From Roseiconus lacunae (GTDB taxonomy: Bacteria > Planctomycetota > Planctomycetia > Pirellulales > Pirellulaceae): a DNA stretch of 64,000 nt. The notes below the pieces were generated by a model. It made no database searches. It was not told where the DNA came from and was given only the letters and a program-made list of their open reading frames with translations. This document shows, piece after piece, positions 44,435 to 53,840 of the stretch. Position 1 is the first letter of the stretch. Each line of letters begins with the position of its first letter. The DNA lies in assembly GCF_008312935.1 (NCBI RefSeq), contig NZ_VSZO01000014.1, forward strand, positions 248,001 through 312,000, written 5' to 3'. A program made the translations under genes and the position numbers.

Positions 44435-45946
44435 CTAAGGTTTCCCCATCCATTGAGGTTTGGCGAAATCTCCTTTCATTTCATAAGGTAACCGCCAAAC
44501 GTTCTCGCCGGTCGAATCACAGAAATAGAGGTGGCTTTCACCGAGTTTCGTTGGGTCACCATCGGCCCAAAACGCCACGAATGGCTCCATTGGCGAAATT
44601 GGTTGCCGAACGTAGTTGTGGTTGCGGGGGCTGTCGCTGGTCACCTGACGAATCAGTTTCCATGACTCGCCTTTGTCGCGACTTTCATACATCACGACTT
44701 CGCCGCCACCGTGGTACGGTTGCGGGCCGGCAAGGGCGGGGACGCGTGCGGTCCAGACTTCCTGGTCGATGGCCAAACTGCCCATGTCGTAGTTATGGTC
44801 GGTTTTGCAGATCTCGCTCGTGATCCACTTCTGACCGTCATGTCGCACGACGCAAAACTGACGTGGATCGTTCGGCGGTCCGGGCTCGTGACCCGCGCTC
44901 GTCACATACAGCAAGACCGGGTTTCCGTCGGCATCAAAGTCCATGTCTTTGAGATACACGTTTTGTTTTTGTGACGCGTAATCGGCGACACGTGCCGGGT
45001 TTTCGACTTCGGTTAGCGGTGTCTTCAAAACGGTCCCGTCAACGGTGGTCCAGGTTTTTCCGCCGTCGCTTGTTTCGACGTAATAAAGGTCCGTCCGGCG
45101 ATCGACATTGCCGGCGGGGTGCCGATTGAAAAACGTTCCGATCCGATTGCCTCGGCGGGCGCTCGTTTGATAATGCCCACCGCGTGAATCGCCTGGCTCA
45201 CGAATTCCGGCGAGCTTTTGATCGGCGGTCCATTCGGCTCCGTCCGGGCTGGTTTCCCAATACAGTTCGCGGACGCCCGTGTACTTTGTAAACAAGTGCA
45301 CGAAGCCTTGGCCGGAAATGTAGTGCGGTTGCGGATATGTTAGCTCCTCTTCAGAAACCAACTCAAACCCGTCGATGCTGTACGGCGTCTTGCTGCGGTA
45401 TTTGAAACCAGGGCGGGCACGCGCGCGTCCACTGACGAACACCCACAGATAGCCTTCGTCATCGATCGCGATGCTGGGGTTGTCGTGCGGATCATCGACG
45501 CCGTTCTTGTCATGAACCACCACCGGCTTAGGTACTTGGCCGGTTTTGTGGTCGTAGTACGAAATCATGCAAAGCAGGTAACGTTTGTCGGCCGCCGGTG
45601 TGCCGCCATAGACAAAGAACGTTTTCTCGGCCGCTTCGCTGTAGATCGCGAGCGGGACATGTTTTGCGGTGTAGGTCCCAAGGCCGCCGGAGTACTTGTC
45701 GCCGTAGGGAAACGTTGGCTTGCGTTGCCGGGCGCTATACGGCTTTCCGTCGGTGCCTTTGCCGTAGTATTGGCCGAGAGTGAACCAGATGCCCTTGTAT
45801 CCATCGATCCGTCGCGTCGGTTCTTCGGCCGAGGCGACGGAAGAAACGCATGATGAAATTAAAAGAGCGGAGAACGCGAGGGCACAGCGTGATCGCTGGC
45901 ACACCTGCAAGAAGCGGGGTTGCAGTACCGAGGGGCGGTGGGTCAT
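44435..45946 (-). CDS. Exported BNR-4 repeat protein
   Basis: A 503-residue protein with a signal peptide (CALAFSALLISSCVSSVASA) and a BNR-4 type seven-bladed propeller: GYKGIWFTLGQYYGKG, YSGGLGTYTAKHVPLAIYS, DDPHDNPSIAIDDEGYLWVF, YYVETSDGGKTW (Asp-box) and YESRDKGESWKLI. The superfamily includes sialidase-like proteins and some polysaccharide lyases of PL24/PL25 (ulvan lyase) type; activity cannot be assigned from sequence here. I chose ATG 45946 because the leader follows it; a longer frame starts at 46006. It lies 1.8 kb from the microcompartment locus on the other strand. Confidence 0.75.
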   Translation of the reverse strand: MTHRPSVLQPRFLQVCQRSRCALAFSALLISSCVSSVASAEEPTRRIDGYKGIWFTLGQYYGKGTDGKPYSARQRKPTFPYGDKYSGGLGTYTAKHVPLAIYSEAAEKTFFVYGGTPAADKRYLLCMISYYDHKTGQVPKPVVVHDKNGVDDPHDNPSIAIDDEGYLWVFVSGRARARPGFKYRSKTPYSIDGFELVSEEELTYPQPHYISGQGFVHLFTKYTGVRELYWETSPDGAEWTADQKLAGIREPGDSRGGHYQTSARRGNRIGTFFNRHPAGNVDRRTDLYYVETSDGGKTWTTVDGTVLKTPLTEVENPARVADYASQKQNVYLKDMDFDADGNPVLLYVTSAGHEPGPPNDPRQFCVVRHDGQKWITSEICKTDHNYDMGSLAIDQEVWTARVPALAGPQPYHGGGEVVMYESRDKGESWKLIRQVTSDSPRNHNYVRQPISPMEPFVAFWADGDPTKLGESHLYFCDSTGENVWRLPYEMKGDFAKPQWMGKP

Positions 45947-46147
45947 GAGGGAGCAGTCGTGATCAATGGGGGGAAGGAGCATCGGCGTTCTGTCACCAGA
46001 CGCCATGTCGCGAACGAAGGCCGATCGTTTTATCGTTCAACCAGCCTTCGATTCCCCATTGTAGACCGCACCGCAGTCGTCGTGCTGAGGTGGATTTATG
46101 ATTGCCGCAACCGCGGCTGTCAGCTGCCAAATAAGTCGCGCGGCAGC

Positions 46148-46963
46148 TTACTCCGATTCGAATGGCTTCGCGGTCGACGCGGTTTCTTCGATTCGAAACA
46201 TGTCACGCCAAGGCAACTGAATGCCGCCGTCGATCGTCAGCGTGCTACCGGTGATGTATTCGCTTTCCGGGCGGCAAAGGAACACAACGCCACGTCCAAT
46301 TTCGGTGGGCTGGCCGAGTCGTTTCCAAGGCAGCTTCTCTCCCTCGCGCTGGAGCGTTTCTTCGGAGAAGAACTTTCGTTCACCCGGTGTGTCGATCCAA
46401 CCCGGGTGGATGATGTTGCAGCGAACCCGATGCTGGGCCAATTCGATCGCGGCCGTCCGGGCCATCTGGTCGTTCGCCGCTTTGGCCATGTTGTACGCCA
46501 TCGCGCCCGGCATCGCTAAGTGCGCGTGTGGGCTGCTGATGACGACGATGTTGCCTCCGTTGCCGGCACGCACCAAGTGGCTGGCACCCGAACGAACCAC
46601 GTAGAACGCGCCCCACATGCTGACATCGATTGTCTTGCGGAATTCGGCCATGTCCGATTCCAGCATTAGGTGTCGATCGCTGTACGCCGCGTTACTGACG
46701 ACAATGTCGACACCGCCGAGGCGTTCAACCGATTGATCGATCATCGCTTCGGCGGCTGCTTGATCGGCGAGATCCGCCTGGACCTTGAACGCCTCCACTC
46801 CCATCGACTTGCACTCCGCGACGACTTCATCGGCCTCGTCGGGATTCGAACGGTAGTTGACGGCGACGGATGCCCCGGCGCGGGCCAGTTCTAAAGCGAT
46901 CCCGCGTCCAATCCCTCGCGACGCGCCGCTCACGATCGCGCGCTTTCCGGCTAGCTCACCCAT
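46148..46963 (-). CDS. Short-chain dehydrogenase/reductase
   Basis: A 271-residue classical SDR. The NAD(P) site is GASRGIGRG (residues 13-21), the NAG-equivalent is NAAYS, and the catalytic set is Ser143/144, Tyr157 and Lys161 (YNMAK). An Arg in VNYRSN after the second strand suggests NADP(H) preference. The substrate is unknown; such enzymes are often named glucose/sugar dehydrogenase or 3-oxoacyl reductase. It sits between the BNR-4 gene and the microcompartment locus, so a role in sugar oxidation is possible but unproven. Confidence 0.85.
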   Translation of the reverse strand: MGELAGKRAIVSGASRGIGRGIALELARAGASVAVNYRSNPDEADEVVAECKSMGVEAFKVQADLADQAAAEAMIDQSVERLGGVDIVVSNAAYSDRHLMLESDMAEFRKTIDVSMWGAFYVVRSGASHLVRAGNGGNIVVISSPHAHLAMPGAMAYNMAKAANDQMARTAAIELAQHRVRCNIIHPGWIDTPGERKFFSEETLQREGEKLPWKRLGQPTEIGRGVVFLCRPESEYITGSTLTIDGGIQLPWRDMFRIEETASTAKPFESE

Positions 46964-47714
46964 GGTGTCTCTCTGCTCTTTTCTTCTTCCAAGTAAACGT
47001 CGGTTAAACCAGCCCGACCTGCCAAGTGTTTCGTCCAGACCAAACCATCGGGTTCGGTTCGTCAGCCGCCGGGTGTTTCGGGGGAACCGTGGCTAACGCC
47101 ATACGGCTAATCCCGTGCAGCCGTGGCTAACGCCATTCGGCTCGTTTCAAGATCGAACTGGAGGCGAATGTACTAGCAGCGTATCCGCCGACAAGCGACT
47201 GGGAAACCGCCTAGCCGATTCGGTGACAAAGAAGGCCAATCGATTGAATAACAGAATCAGCGCGGTCGCCGACCTGGGGTGAAACAGCGCGAACGCGTTG
47301 GTCCTGCGCTGTGTTCGAGCCCAGCGTGTCGGGTGAGCATGCATCAGGTATCCGGTATCAGAAAACGACCCTACAGATTCGTGCGTTTCGCAGTGGGCCC
47401 GCGGGCGGCGAGGCCGATTATCCGGAGGGGGAGCGGTAATCGCGGAAGAACCGCGGCTAACGCCGTTCGGCTGATAGGGGAGGCAGTCCCGGAAGAACCG
47501 CGGCTAACGCCGTTCGGCTGATCGCGGCGTTTCGGCGGGCCGCCGGAGTGACGGTGAGGGTTCCCCCGCTAGTGTGAAGAAATGACTCAAAATGCGCACA
47601 GAAAGCGAGAATCCTTTCAGTAATTGCCAATTCTTTCCATCGCCTGCTTGAAATCTTTCATTCGTGAGAGGAAACTATCACGTGGCCGTCGACTACGTAA
47701 GCTAGGAAAGATTT
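46964..47714. other. Intergenic region rich in dispersed palindromes
   Basis: This 751-base region ahead of the microcompartment regulator has no convincing gene. It holds a full palindrome copy at 47061-47112, a half copy at 47118-47142 and two identical 32-bp direct repeats at 47444-47475 and 47491-47522. The stretch 47525-47714 likely contains the promoter of the deoR-type gene. Confidence 0.55.
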
Positions 47715-48554
47715 GTGGTTCGAACCTTGAGCGGATCGTCTCGAATTCCGTCAGAAACGCGCAGCTCCAGCGAAGGGCGGCGTGAACGGCTGCGAATGTT
47801 GATTCGGCAATCCGGATTCTCATCCTTGGGCGAACTTGCCGAATCGCTGTCGGTTAGCGAGTCCACGGTACGCCGCGACCTTGAGCTTCTGGAACAAACC
47901 GGAGAAGCGCAACGCACGCACGGTGGCGTTTATTGGACCGGCGAGACATCGACGATTCGAGCGTTCGAAGGCCGGACCGACTCGACCTGGGCGATCAAAG
48001 CCTCGATCGCGGCGGCAGCGGCGGAGCTGGTCGAAGAACACGACACGATTTTGCTCGACGGCGGTAGCACCACGTACGAATTGGCGCGGCGGTTGGTCGG
48101 ACGGCAACTGCAAGTCGTCACCAACAGCTTGCCGGTCGCGCACTTACTCTCGACGAGCGACTCGATTGACCTGGTCACCATTGGTGGCTGCGTCCGTGGT
48201 CGCATGGCGGTCGCGATCGGTCCGATGGCCGAGGCGATGCTTCGTGAAATCAACGTTCGCTTGGCGTTCATGTCGGTCGCCGGAATCAACGAGCGTGGGT
48301 TCTTCAATAACAACATGATGTTGGTCGAAAGCGAGAAGGCGATGCTGTCGACCGCCGATCGTGCTTACGTCGTTGCCGACAGCACCAAGTTTGGCAAAGT
48401 CAGCTTGTCCCATCTGTGCGGATTAGGAGACGTCGATGGGATCATCAGTGACACCGGCTTGTCGACTCAGTGGAAAAAGCAGATCGAACAGGCTGGCGTG
48501 GAACTAGTGTTAGCAGACCGCGACGAGAAGCCAAACGGCAATCACCTTGAATAA
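47715..48554 (+). CDS. DeoR family transcriptional regulator of the microcompartment locus
   Basis: A 279-residue regulator with an N-terminal winged helix-turn-helix (RRERLRMLIRQSGFSSLGEL, then SESTVRRDLELLEQ) and a DeoR-C sensor domain (DTILLDGGSTTYELARRL, GGCVRGRM). DeoR regulators respond to phosphorylated sugars; fuculose-1-phosphate or rhamnulose-1-phosphate would fit the locus, but this is inference. The start is GTG, needed to include the complete HTH. It is the first gene of the 47.7-56.8 kb plus-strand operon. Confidence 0.9.
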   Translation: MVRTLSGSSRIPSETRSSSEGRRERLRMLIRQSGFSSLGELAESLSVSESTVRRDLELLEQTGEAQRTHGGVYWTGETSTIRAFEGRTDSTWAIKASIAAAAAELVEEHDTILLDGGSTTYELARRLVGRQLQVVTNSLPVAHLLSTSDSIDLVTIGGCVRGRMAVAIGPMAEAMLREINVRLAFMSVAGINERGFFNNNMMLVESEKAMLSTADRAYVVADSTKFGKVSLSHLCGLGDVDGIISDTGLSTQWKKQIEQAGVELVLADRDEKPNGNHLE

Positions 48555-48644
48555 CAACTGACGATCGAAGACGTGTCCCCGACGTCGGCAAGATCAAGTC
48601 AACCAAATCATCCTGACTCCCCCACTTACACTCTCCTCCTTTTG

Positions 48645-49373
48645 ATGAACGCGATTGAATTCGATCGAGCTCAAATCGAAGCTCTGGTCCGTCAAGCCAT
48701 CCGGTCCGGCGGGCTTGGATCCGGCAATGCCGCCCTCGGAGCAGCGACCGGTAATCCTCCAGGTTGGGTCGACGGCAAGCCGAACCTGCGAGTGAGTATC
48801 TCGGCCCGTCACGTCCACCTGACGGACGAGCACGTCGAGACGTTGTTCGGTCGTGGCGCGACGCTTGAGCCGGAAAAGGACCTCTATCAAGACGGCTTTT
48901 ATGCGGCCAAGCAAACCGTGATGGTCGTCGGCCCGCGGCGACGGATGCTGCCAAGCGTCCGGGTGCTTGGCCCGACCCGCTCGGCCAGCCAAGTGGAGTT
49001 GGCGTTCACCGATTCGATCTCGCTGGGCATCGACGCACCGGTTCGTCATAGCGGTCACATCGACGGAACCCCGGGTTGCGTTTTGGTGGGACCTGCCGGC
49101 AGCGTTCAACTGGAACAAGGCGTCATCCGCGCCGCCCGTCACGTGCACATGAACTTCGCCGATGCCGCCCATTACGGTGTCGAAAACGGCGACATGATGC
49201 GACTGAAGATCACCAGTCATGAATGCACGACGGTGTTCGAAGACGTCCTCGTGCGGGCCGACGAAGCGGCCAAGCTGGAAGTCCACATCGACACCGATGA
49301 AGGCAACGCATGCCATCTCGACGGTGCCTCGAAGGTCGAACTGACCAAGAGCGGCTGCGGCTGCGAAAAGTAA
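48645..49373 (+). CDS. pduL: Phosphate propanoyltransferase PduL
   Basis: A 242-residue zinc-dependent phosphotransacylase. Two PduL half-domains carry the metal-binding histidines in ISARHVHLT and AARHVHMN and HSGHIDGTPG between them. It converts acyl-CoA (here probably lactyl-CoA) plus phosphate to acyl-phosphate and frees CoA inside the microcompartment. The N-terminal helix (FDRAQIEALVRQAIRSGG, followed by a Gly/Ala-rich linker) is a typical encapsulation peptide. ATG 48645 is chosen because it begins this helix. A CTCCTCC tract lies just upstream. Confidence 0.93.
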   Translation: MNAIEFDRAQIEALVRQAIRSGGLGSGNAALGAATGNPPGWVDGKPNLRVSISARHVHLTDEHVETLFGRGATLEPEKDLYQDGFYAAKQTVMVVGPRRRMLPSVRVLGPTRSASQVELAFTDSISLGIDAPVRHSGHIDGTPGCVLVGPAGSVQLEQGVIRAARHVHMNFADAAHYGVENGDMMRLKITSHECTTVFEDVLVRADEAAKLEVHIDTDEGNACHLDGASKVELTKSGCGCEK

Positions 49374-49622
49374 CGGACGTCGGTGCAAGCTTCAGGCGGC
49401 AACGTTTCTCTTTAGGCAACTTTTAAGAAGCATTGTCCGGCCTGATTGCCTTGGCAGTCTCGCAGCCACGAGACGCTCCCAATCGGGACTGGTTCCCATC
49501 GTGGTCGCCGATGTCACCGCACCGTCTTCCTCCCCACAATCCACCGGCTCGGTTCAAGCGTTTGCTCACCGCAGCCATTGATCCCGTTTACCCACTCCTC
49601 CTTTTTATAGGCAGATTTACTC
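49374..49622. promoter_or_regulatory. Leader with CACTCCTCC tract upstream of the first shell gene
   Basis: A 249-base gap inside the operon with no gene. CACTCCTCC at 49593-49601 precedes the BMC-H ATG by 21 bases; similar tracts precede pduL (48633-48639) and the aldolase (54769-54777). The meaning is unknown; a weak terminator, internal promoter or processing site is possible. Confidence 0.4.
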
Positions 49623-49922
49623 ATGGCGAAATTGAATGAAGCACTCGGCATGATCGAAACCAAGGGATTCGTCGCCTTGGTCGAAGCCGCCGATGCGATG
49701 ATGAAAGCGGCCAACGTCGAATACCTCGGCTGGGACAAGGTCGGCAGCGGCATGGTCAGCGTCTTTGTCAGCGGCGACGTCGCGGCAGTCAAAGCAGCCA
49801 CCGACGCGGGCGCCGCGGCGGCCGGTCGAATCGGCGAAGTCGTCAGCGTGCAAGTGATCCCGCGTCCGCACGAAGACCTGGCCAAGGTTCTCAAGACCGG
49901 CGGTACGGCAGCGAAAAAATAG
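49623..49922 (+). CDS. Microcompartment shell protein, BMC-H hexamer
   Basis: A 99-residue single BMC domain (Pfam BMC type). Family signatures are [40 protein letters not shown] and [10 protein letters not shown]. It would form hexameric tiles of the shell facets. Length is standard. It pairs with a second BMC-H gene 81 bases downstream. Confidence 0.95.
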   Translation: MAKLNEALGMIETKGFVALVEAADAMMKAANVEYLGWDKVGSGMVSVFVSGDVAAVKAATDAGAAAAGRIGEVVSVQVIPRPHEDLAKVLKTGGTAAKK

Positions 49923-50003
49923 TGGTGACAAAGCGATCGTTGCCCGCGGGGCGACGACACCTTTCCCCGACCGAACAACAAATCAACAGCACCTACGAAT
50001 AAC

Positions 50004-50273
50004 ATGAACGACGCAATCGGATTGATTGAAACCAAAGGCTTGTTGGCCCTGATCGAAGCGACCGACGCGATGGCCAAAGCCGCCAACGTGCAAATTGTCA
50101 AACGAGTCGACATCGGCGGTGGCTTGGTCACCACCGTTGTCAGCGGCGACGTCGGCAGCGTTCGCGCGGCAGTCGAAGCCGGAGCCAACGCGGCCGCCCA
50201 GGCCGGCGAACTGCTCAGCAGCCACGTGATCCCACGTCCGGCCGAAGGAATCGCCAAAGCTTTTTTGTCCTAG
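50004..50273 (+). CDS. Microcompartment shell protein, BMC-H hexamer (second paralog)
   Basis: An 89-residue BMC-H protein, with AIGLIETKGLLALIEATDAM, VTTVVSGDVGSVRAAVEAG and SHVIPRPAEG. The pore-region residues differ from those of the neighbour (KRVDIGGG against WDKVGSG), so the two hexamers may have different permeability. No BMC-T gene is present, as expected for PVM loci. Confidence 0.95.
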   Translation: MNDAIGLIETKGLLALIEATDAMAKAANVQIVKRVDIGGGLVTTVVSGDVGSVRAAVEAGANAAAQAGELLSSHVIPRPAEGIAKAFLS

Positions 50274-50308
50274 ACAGTGACGTCCTTGACAGCGATCGCG
50301 AGGCCGCG

Positions 50309-51643
50309 ATGACCGCTCCGGTACCGATACCGGGCCCGGTCGATGCGGCAGATGCGATGGCTGGATCGATGACGTTGAACGCAGATGACACGACGCGGAG
50401 GATGCCGCCCATGCTAGTTCTGGTTGCAAATTTAGGCTCGACGAGCTTCAAGTATCGGCTGTTTGAAATGGCCGAGGACGGAGCGCTCGACGATCTGTCC
50501 GACGCCACTTGTTTGGCGCGGGGCGCGGTCGAACGGATCGGTGATGCGGAAAGCAAATGCACCGTTCAGATCGGCGACTGGTCGGACGAGTTAACGATGG
50601 CCGTTCCCGACCACGGGGTCGCCGTCGAAACCTGCCTCACGCAACTCACGCACGAACAGCACGGCGCGATCGAAGATGCCTCCCAAGTCGCCGCGATCGG
50701 ATTCAAAGCCGTTCACGGCGGTCGGATCTCGGGCGTGTTCGTTGTCGACGACGAAGTTTTGGAAGCCATGGCCGAAATGAATGCGGCCGCGCCGGCTCAC
50801 AACCCGCCTTACATCGCGGCGATGAAAACGCTTCGAGCGCGGTTCCCCGACCTTCCCCTGGTCGCCGCCTTCGAAACCGATTTTCATCAGACGATCCCGG
50901 CGGCTCGAAAGGAATACGCGATCCCTCGGCAATGGTCCGACGAGTTCCACATTCGCAAGTGGGGCTTTCATGGTGCCAGCCACCGATACATCGCCTTCCG
51001 CAGTGCCGAGATCCTCGGCCGAAAGGACGCCCGCGTGATCTCGTGTCACCTCGGCGGAAGCAGTTCGATCACGGCGATCCGCGATCGACAAAGCGTGCAG
51101 ACCACGATGGGGATGACCCCACAAACGGGATTGCCGCAAAACAATCGCGTCGGCGACTTTGATCCCTTCGCGTTGCCATTGATCATCGAACGCACCGGAC
51201 TGTCACTCGATGAGACTCTGAAAACACTTGCCAGCCAAGGCGGTTTGTTGGGCTTGAGCGGTCGCAGCGGAGACATCCGCGACATCGAGCAAGCGGCAGA
51301 CGAAGGCGACGCCCAGTCGCAACTTGCGCTCGACGTGTTTATTGAAGAACTGCGTCGACATCTCGGCGGCATGTTGGTGGCCCTCGGCGGCGCCGACGCC
51401 ATCGTGTTCACCGGCGGCATCGGCGAGAACGACCAACGCATCCGCCAAGGCGTTTGCCAAGGCCTCGAAGAACTCGGTATCCGGATCGATTCCGACGCCA
51501 ACGAAACACTTCGGCAGCAAGCCGGTGAGAGTGGCGAGGCATCCTTTCATGCCGACGATTCGAAAACACAACTTTGGGTGATCCCAACGAACGAAGAAGT
51601 CATCGTCGCGAGACAGACCATTCACGCGATCAAGTCGCGTTGA
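50309..51643 (+). CDS. Acetate/propionate kinase family protein
   Basis: A 444-residue kinase with the ASKHA motifs VANLGSTSFKYRLF, HGGRISG, HGASHRYI, SCHLGGSSSI and VFTGGIGEND. It makes ATP from acyl-phosphate, probably lactyl-phosphate produced by PduL. ATG 50309 gives a 34-residue Pro/Ala-rich extension; ATG 50411 would begin at the normal acetate kinase N-terminus, so the start is uncertain. The extension lacks an encapsulation-type helix. It lies inside the microcompartment operon. Confidence 0.9.
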   Translation: MTAPVPIPGPVDAADAMAGSMTLNADDTTRRMPPMLVLVANLGSTSFKYRLFEMAEDGALDDLSDATCLARGAVERIGDAESKCTVQIGDWSDELTMAVPDHGVAVETCLTQLTHEQHGAIEDASQVAAIGFKAVHGGRISGVFVVDDEVLEAMAEMNAAAPAHNPPYIAAMKTLRARFPDLPLVAAFETDFHQTIPAARKEYAIPRQWSDEFHIRKWGFHGASHRYIAFRSAEILGRKDARVISCHLGGSSSITAIRDRQSVQTTMGMTPQTGLPQNNRVGDFDPFALPLIIERTGLSLDETLKTLASQGGLLGLSGRSGDIRDIEQAADEGDAQSQLALDVFIEELRRHLGGMLVALGGADAIVFTGGIGENDQRIRQGVCQGLEELGIRIDSDANETLRQQAGESGEASFHADDSKTQLWVIPTNEEVIVARQTIHAIKSR

Positions 51644-51722
51644 GTGACGTCGTCGATGTCTTCGCCATGTTTGGGTTTCGCCGCGTATACCTCCTTACCT
51701 TTTTGACGGACATAAATCGCGA

Positions 51723-52031
51723 ATGTTTATCGCACGCGTTACCGGATCGGTCGTCAGCACGCAAAAGGTCCAGTCGATGACCGGGCACAAGCTGCTGGTC
51801 GTCGAGCCGTACCGTCTGGAAGAAAAAGGGCGTGAAGCCTTGGTGACCACCGGCCGGACTTTCATCGCCGTCGACACCCTCGGTTCCGGCGAAGGCGACT
51901 TTGTCTTGATCACCCAAGGCAGCAGTGCCCGGCTGACGCCGGAGACAAAAACGCTACCGATCGATGCGGTCATCATCGGCATCGTCGACCAAGTTCACAT
52001 CGACAAATTGAGCGTTTACTCGCGTGACTAA
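51723..52031 (+). CDS. Microcompartment vertex protein, BMC-P (EutN/CcmL)
   Basis: A 102-residue EutN/CcmL-type pentamer protein that caps shell vertices. Signatures are MFIARVTGSVVSTQKVQSMT, GHKLLVVEPY, FIAVDTLGSGEGDFVLITQG and AVIIGIVDQVHID. It is the first of three BMC-P genes in the locus. The leader between the kinase and this gene contains CCTCCTTACC and poly-T. Confidence 0.95.
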   Translation: MFIARVTGSVVSTQKVQSMTGHKLLVVEPYRLEEKGREALVTTGRTFIAVDTLGSGEGDFVLITQGSSARLTPETKTLPIDAVIIGIVDQVHIDKLSVYSRD

Positions 52032-52086
52032 CCCGCTCGCGTCCTAGCGTTCAAACACATCCCGACAACTGACTCCCCCATCAACT

Positions 52087-53523
52087 ATGAATTTCGACGA
52101 AAACCTCATCCGCAGTGTGGTCGCCCAGGTGCTTGCCGAAGTCGGCCCGATGCCCCCCGGCAATGGTGCGGGCCATGGCGCCGGCGACAATCTCGGCGGT
52201 CAGAACGGAGTCTTTTATGATGCCGATTCGGCGGTCGGTGCCGCCCGAGCCGCCTTCGAACAATTGCGTGAACGCCCGATGGCCGATCGCAAACGAATCA
52301 TCGATATCATCCGCCGCATCTCGATCGAGCAATGCGAAGAGCTCGGTCTGATGGAGATGGAAGAAACCGGCATCGGCCGCCCCGAACATAAGATCGAAAA
52401 GCTCAAGACGCTCGGCGAGCAAACCCCCGGCGTCGAGTTTCTGGAAACCAAAGCCTACAGCGGTGACCATGGGCTGGCGATCATCGAACGCGCACCGTTC
52501 GGTGTCATCGGCGCGATCACTCCCGTCACACACAGCCTGCCGACGATCACCGGAAACGCCGTCAGCATGATCGCCGGCGGCAACACCGTCGTCGTTAATC
52601 CTCACCCCTCGGGCAAGAAAGTCGCCGCCGAAGGTGTCCGTCGATTCAACGAAGCGATCGCGGCGGAAGTCGGCATCGACAATCTGATTTGCGTGATCGC
52701 CGAGCCGACGTTGGAATCCGCCGAAGCTTTGTTCAAGCACCGCAGCGTCGCGTTGATCTGCGTCACCGGTGGTCCGGCAGTTGCCAAGGCGGCGCTCAAC
52801 AGCGGCAAACGTGCGATCGTCGCCGGCCCAGGAAATCCGCCGGTCGTCGTCGACGAAACCGCCGACTTAGATTTGGCCGCCCGTTCGATCATCGCGGGTG
52901 CGTCATACGACAATAACTTGCTGTGTATCGCCGAGAAAGAAGTCTTTGTCGTCGAACGTGTCTTCGATGACATGATGGAAGCGATGCGTCGGGCCGGAGC
53001 GGTGCAGCTCAACGCCGGACAGATCGACGCCTTGACTGCGAAAGCGATCGTGCAAGTCGGCGACGATCATCACGACGCGGCTAGCAAAGACTTCATCGGA
53101 CAAAACGCTTCGGTCTTGGCCGCCGCTGCAAACGTCACCGTCCCAGCCGACACCGAACTGCTGTTCGGCGAAACCGACGAATCGCATCCCTTCGTCAGCG
53201 TCGAACAAATGATGCCCTTCGTCCCCTTTGTTCGTGCCCGGGACATCGATCATGCGATCGAGATGGCCAAACACTACGAACACGGCTTCCGGCACACCGC
53301 GATCATCCACTCGCGCAACGTTCGCAACATGACCAAGATGGGCCGCGCACTCGACACGACGCTGTACGTCAAGAACGGTCCTTGCATGGCATCACTTGGC
53401 TTGGGCGGCGAAGGCTACCTGTCGTTCTCGATCGCCGGCCCGACCGGTGAAGGGGTGACCACGCCGACGACATTCACCCGCGAACGACGCTGCAGCATGA
53501 TCGACGAACTGCGAGTCGTTTGA
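52087..53523 (+). CDS. CoA-acylating aldehyde dehydrogenase (PduP/EutE type)
   Basis: A 478-residue enzyme of the EutE/PduP class, with catalytic Cys280 (SYDNNLLCIAEKEV), the NAD site GVIGAITPVTHSLP and a C-terminal GPTGEGVTTPTTFTRERRC segment. It oxidises an aldehyde, here expected to be L-lactaldehyde, to acyl-CoA with NAD. Residues 1-18 (NFDENLIRSVVAQVLAEVG) followed by a Gly/Pro-rich linker are a clear encapsulation peptide, so it is a lumen enzyme. Confidence 0.95.
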   Translation: MNFDENLIRSVVAQVLAEVGPMPPGNGAGHGAGDNLGGQNGVFYDADSAVGAARAAFEQLRERPMADRKRIIDIIRRISIEQCEELGLMEMEETGIGRPEHKIEKLKTLGEQTPGVEFLETKAYSGDHGLAIIERAPFGVIGAITPVTHSLPTITGNAVSMIAGGNTVVVNPHPSGKKVAAEGVRRFNEAIAAEVGIDNLICVIAEPTLESAEALFKHRSVALICVTGGPAVAKAALNSGKRAIVAGPGNPPVVVDETADLDLAARSIIAGASYDNNLLCIAEKEVFVVERVFDDMMEAMRRAGAVQLNAGQIDALTAKAIVQVGDDHHDAASKDFIGQNASVLAAAANVTVPADTELLFGETDESHPFVSVEQMMPFVPFVRARDIDHAIEMAKHYEHGFRHTAIIHSRNVRNMTKMGRALDTTLYVKNGPCMASLGLGGEGYLSFSIAGPTGEGVTTPTTFTRERRCSMIDELRVV

Positions 53524-53577
53524 TTCGGCACGCAACACGTCAACCCTAGCGAACGTCAACCCTAGCAAACCCAGCGA

Positions 53578-53832
53578 ATGCAATCAGCCACCGTCCTCGG
53601 ATCGACCCACGCGACTATCAAGCACGAAAGCTTGGTCGGATGCCGCATGGTGATCTTGCAACCGATGAAGATCGACGAGACGCCGGACGGGCCTCCCTTG
53701 ATTGCGATTGATCCGCTGGGATCTCGTCGAGGCGACCGGGTGATGATTTCCAGCGACGGAAGCTATGCCCGCGAAGTCACCAACCACGACAAGACTCCCG
53801 CACGCTGGACCGTCGTGGGGCTGATCGACTGA
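53578..53832 (+). CDS. Microcompartment vertex protein, BMC-P (second paralog)
   Basis: An 84-residue EutN/CcmL protein: TVLGSTHATIKHESLVGCRM, VILQPMKID, PLIAIDPLGSRRGDRVMISS and WTVVGLID. The shortest of the three BMC-P proteins. It lies eight bases upstream of the 209-residue unknown gene. Confidence 0.93.
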   Translation: MQSATVLGSTHATIKHESLVGCRMVILQPMKIDETPDGPPLIAIDPLGSRRGDRVMISSDGSYAREVTNHDKTPARWTVVGLID

Positions 53833-53840
53833 TCGAATTT

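Noticed and set aside
44046-44823. Plus-strand frames across 43080-45946
   Set aside because: Shadows of the two minus-strand exported proteins; no motifs of their own.
47118-47522. Possible CRISPR-like array because of repeated 32-bp units
   Set aside because: Only two identical units, with palindromic-family sequence and no spacers of constant length or cas genes.
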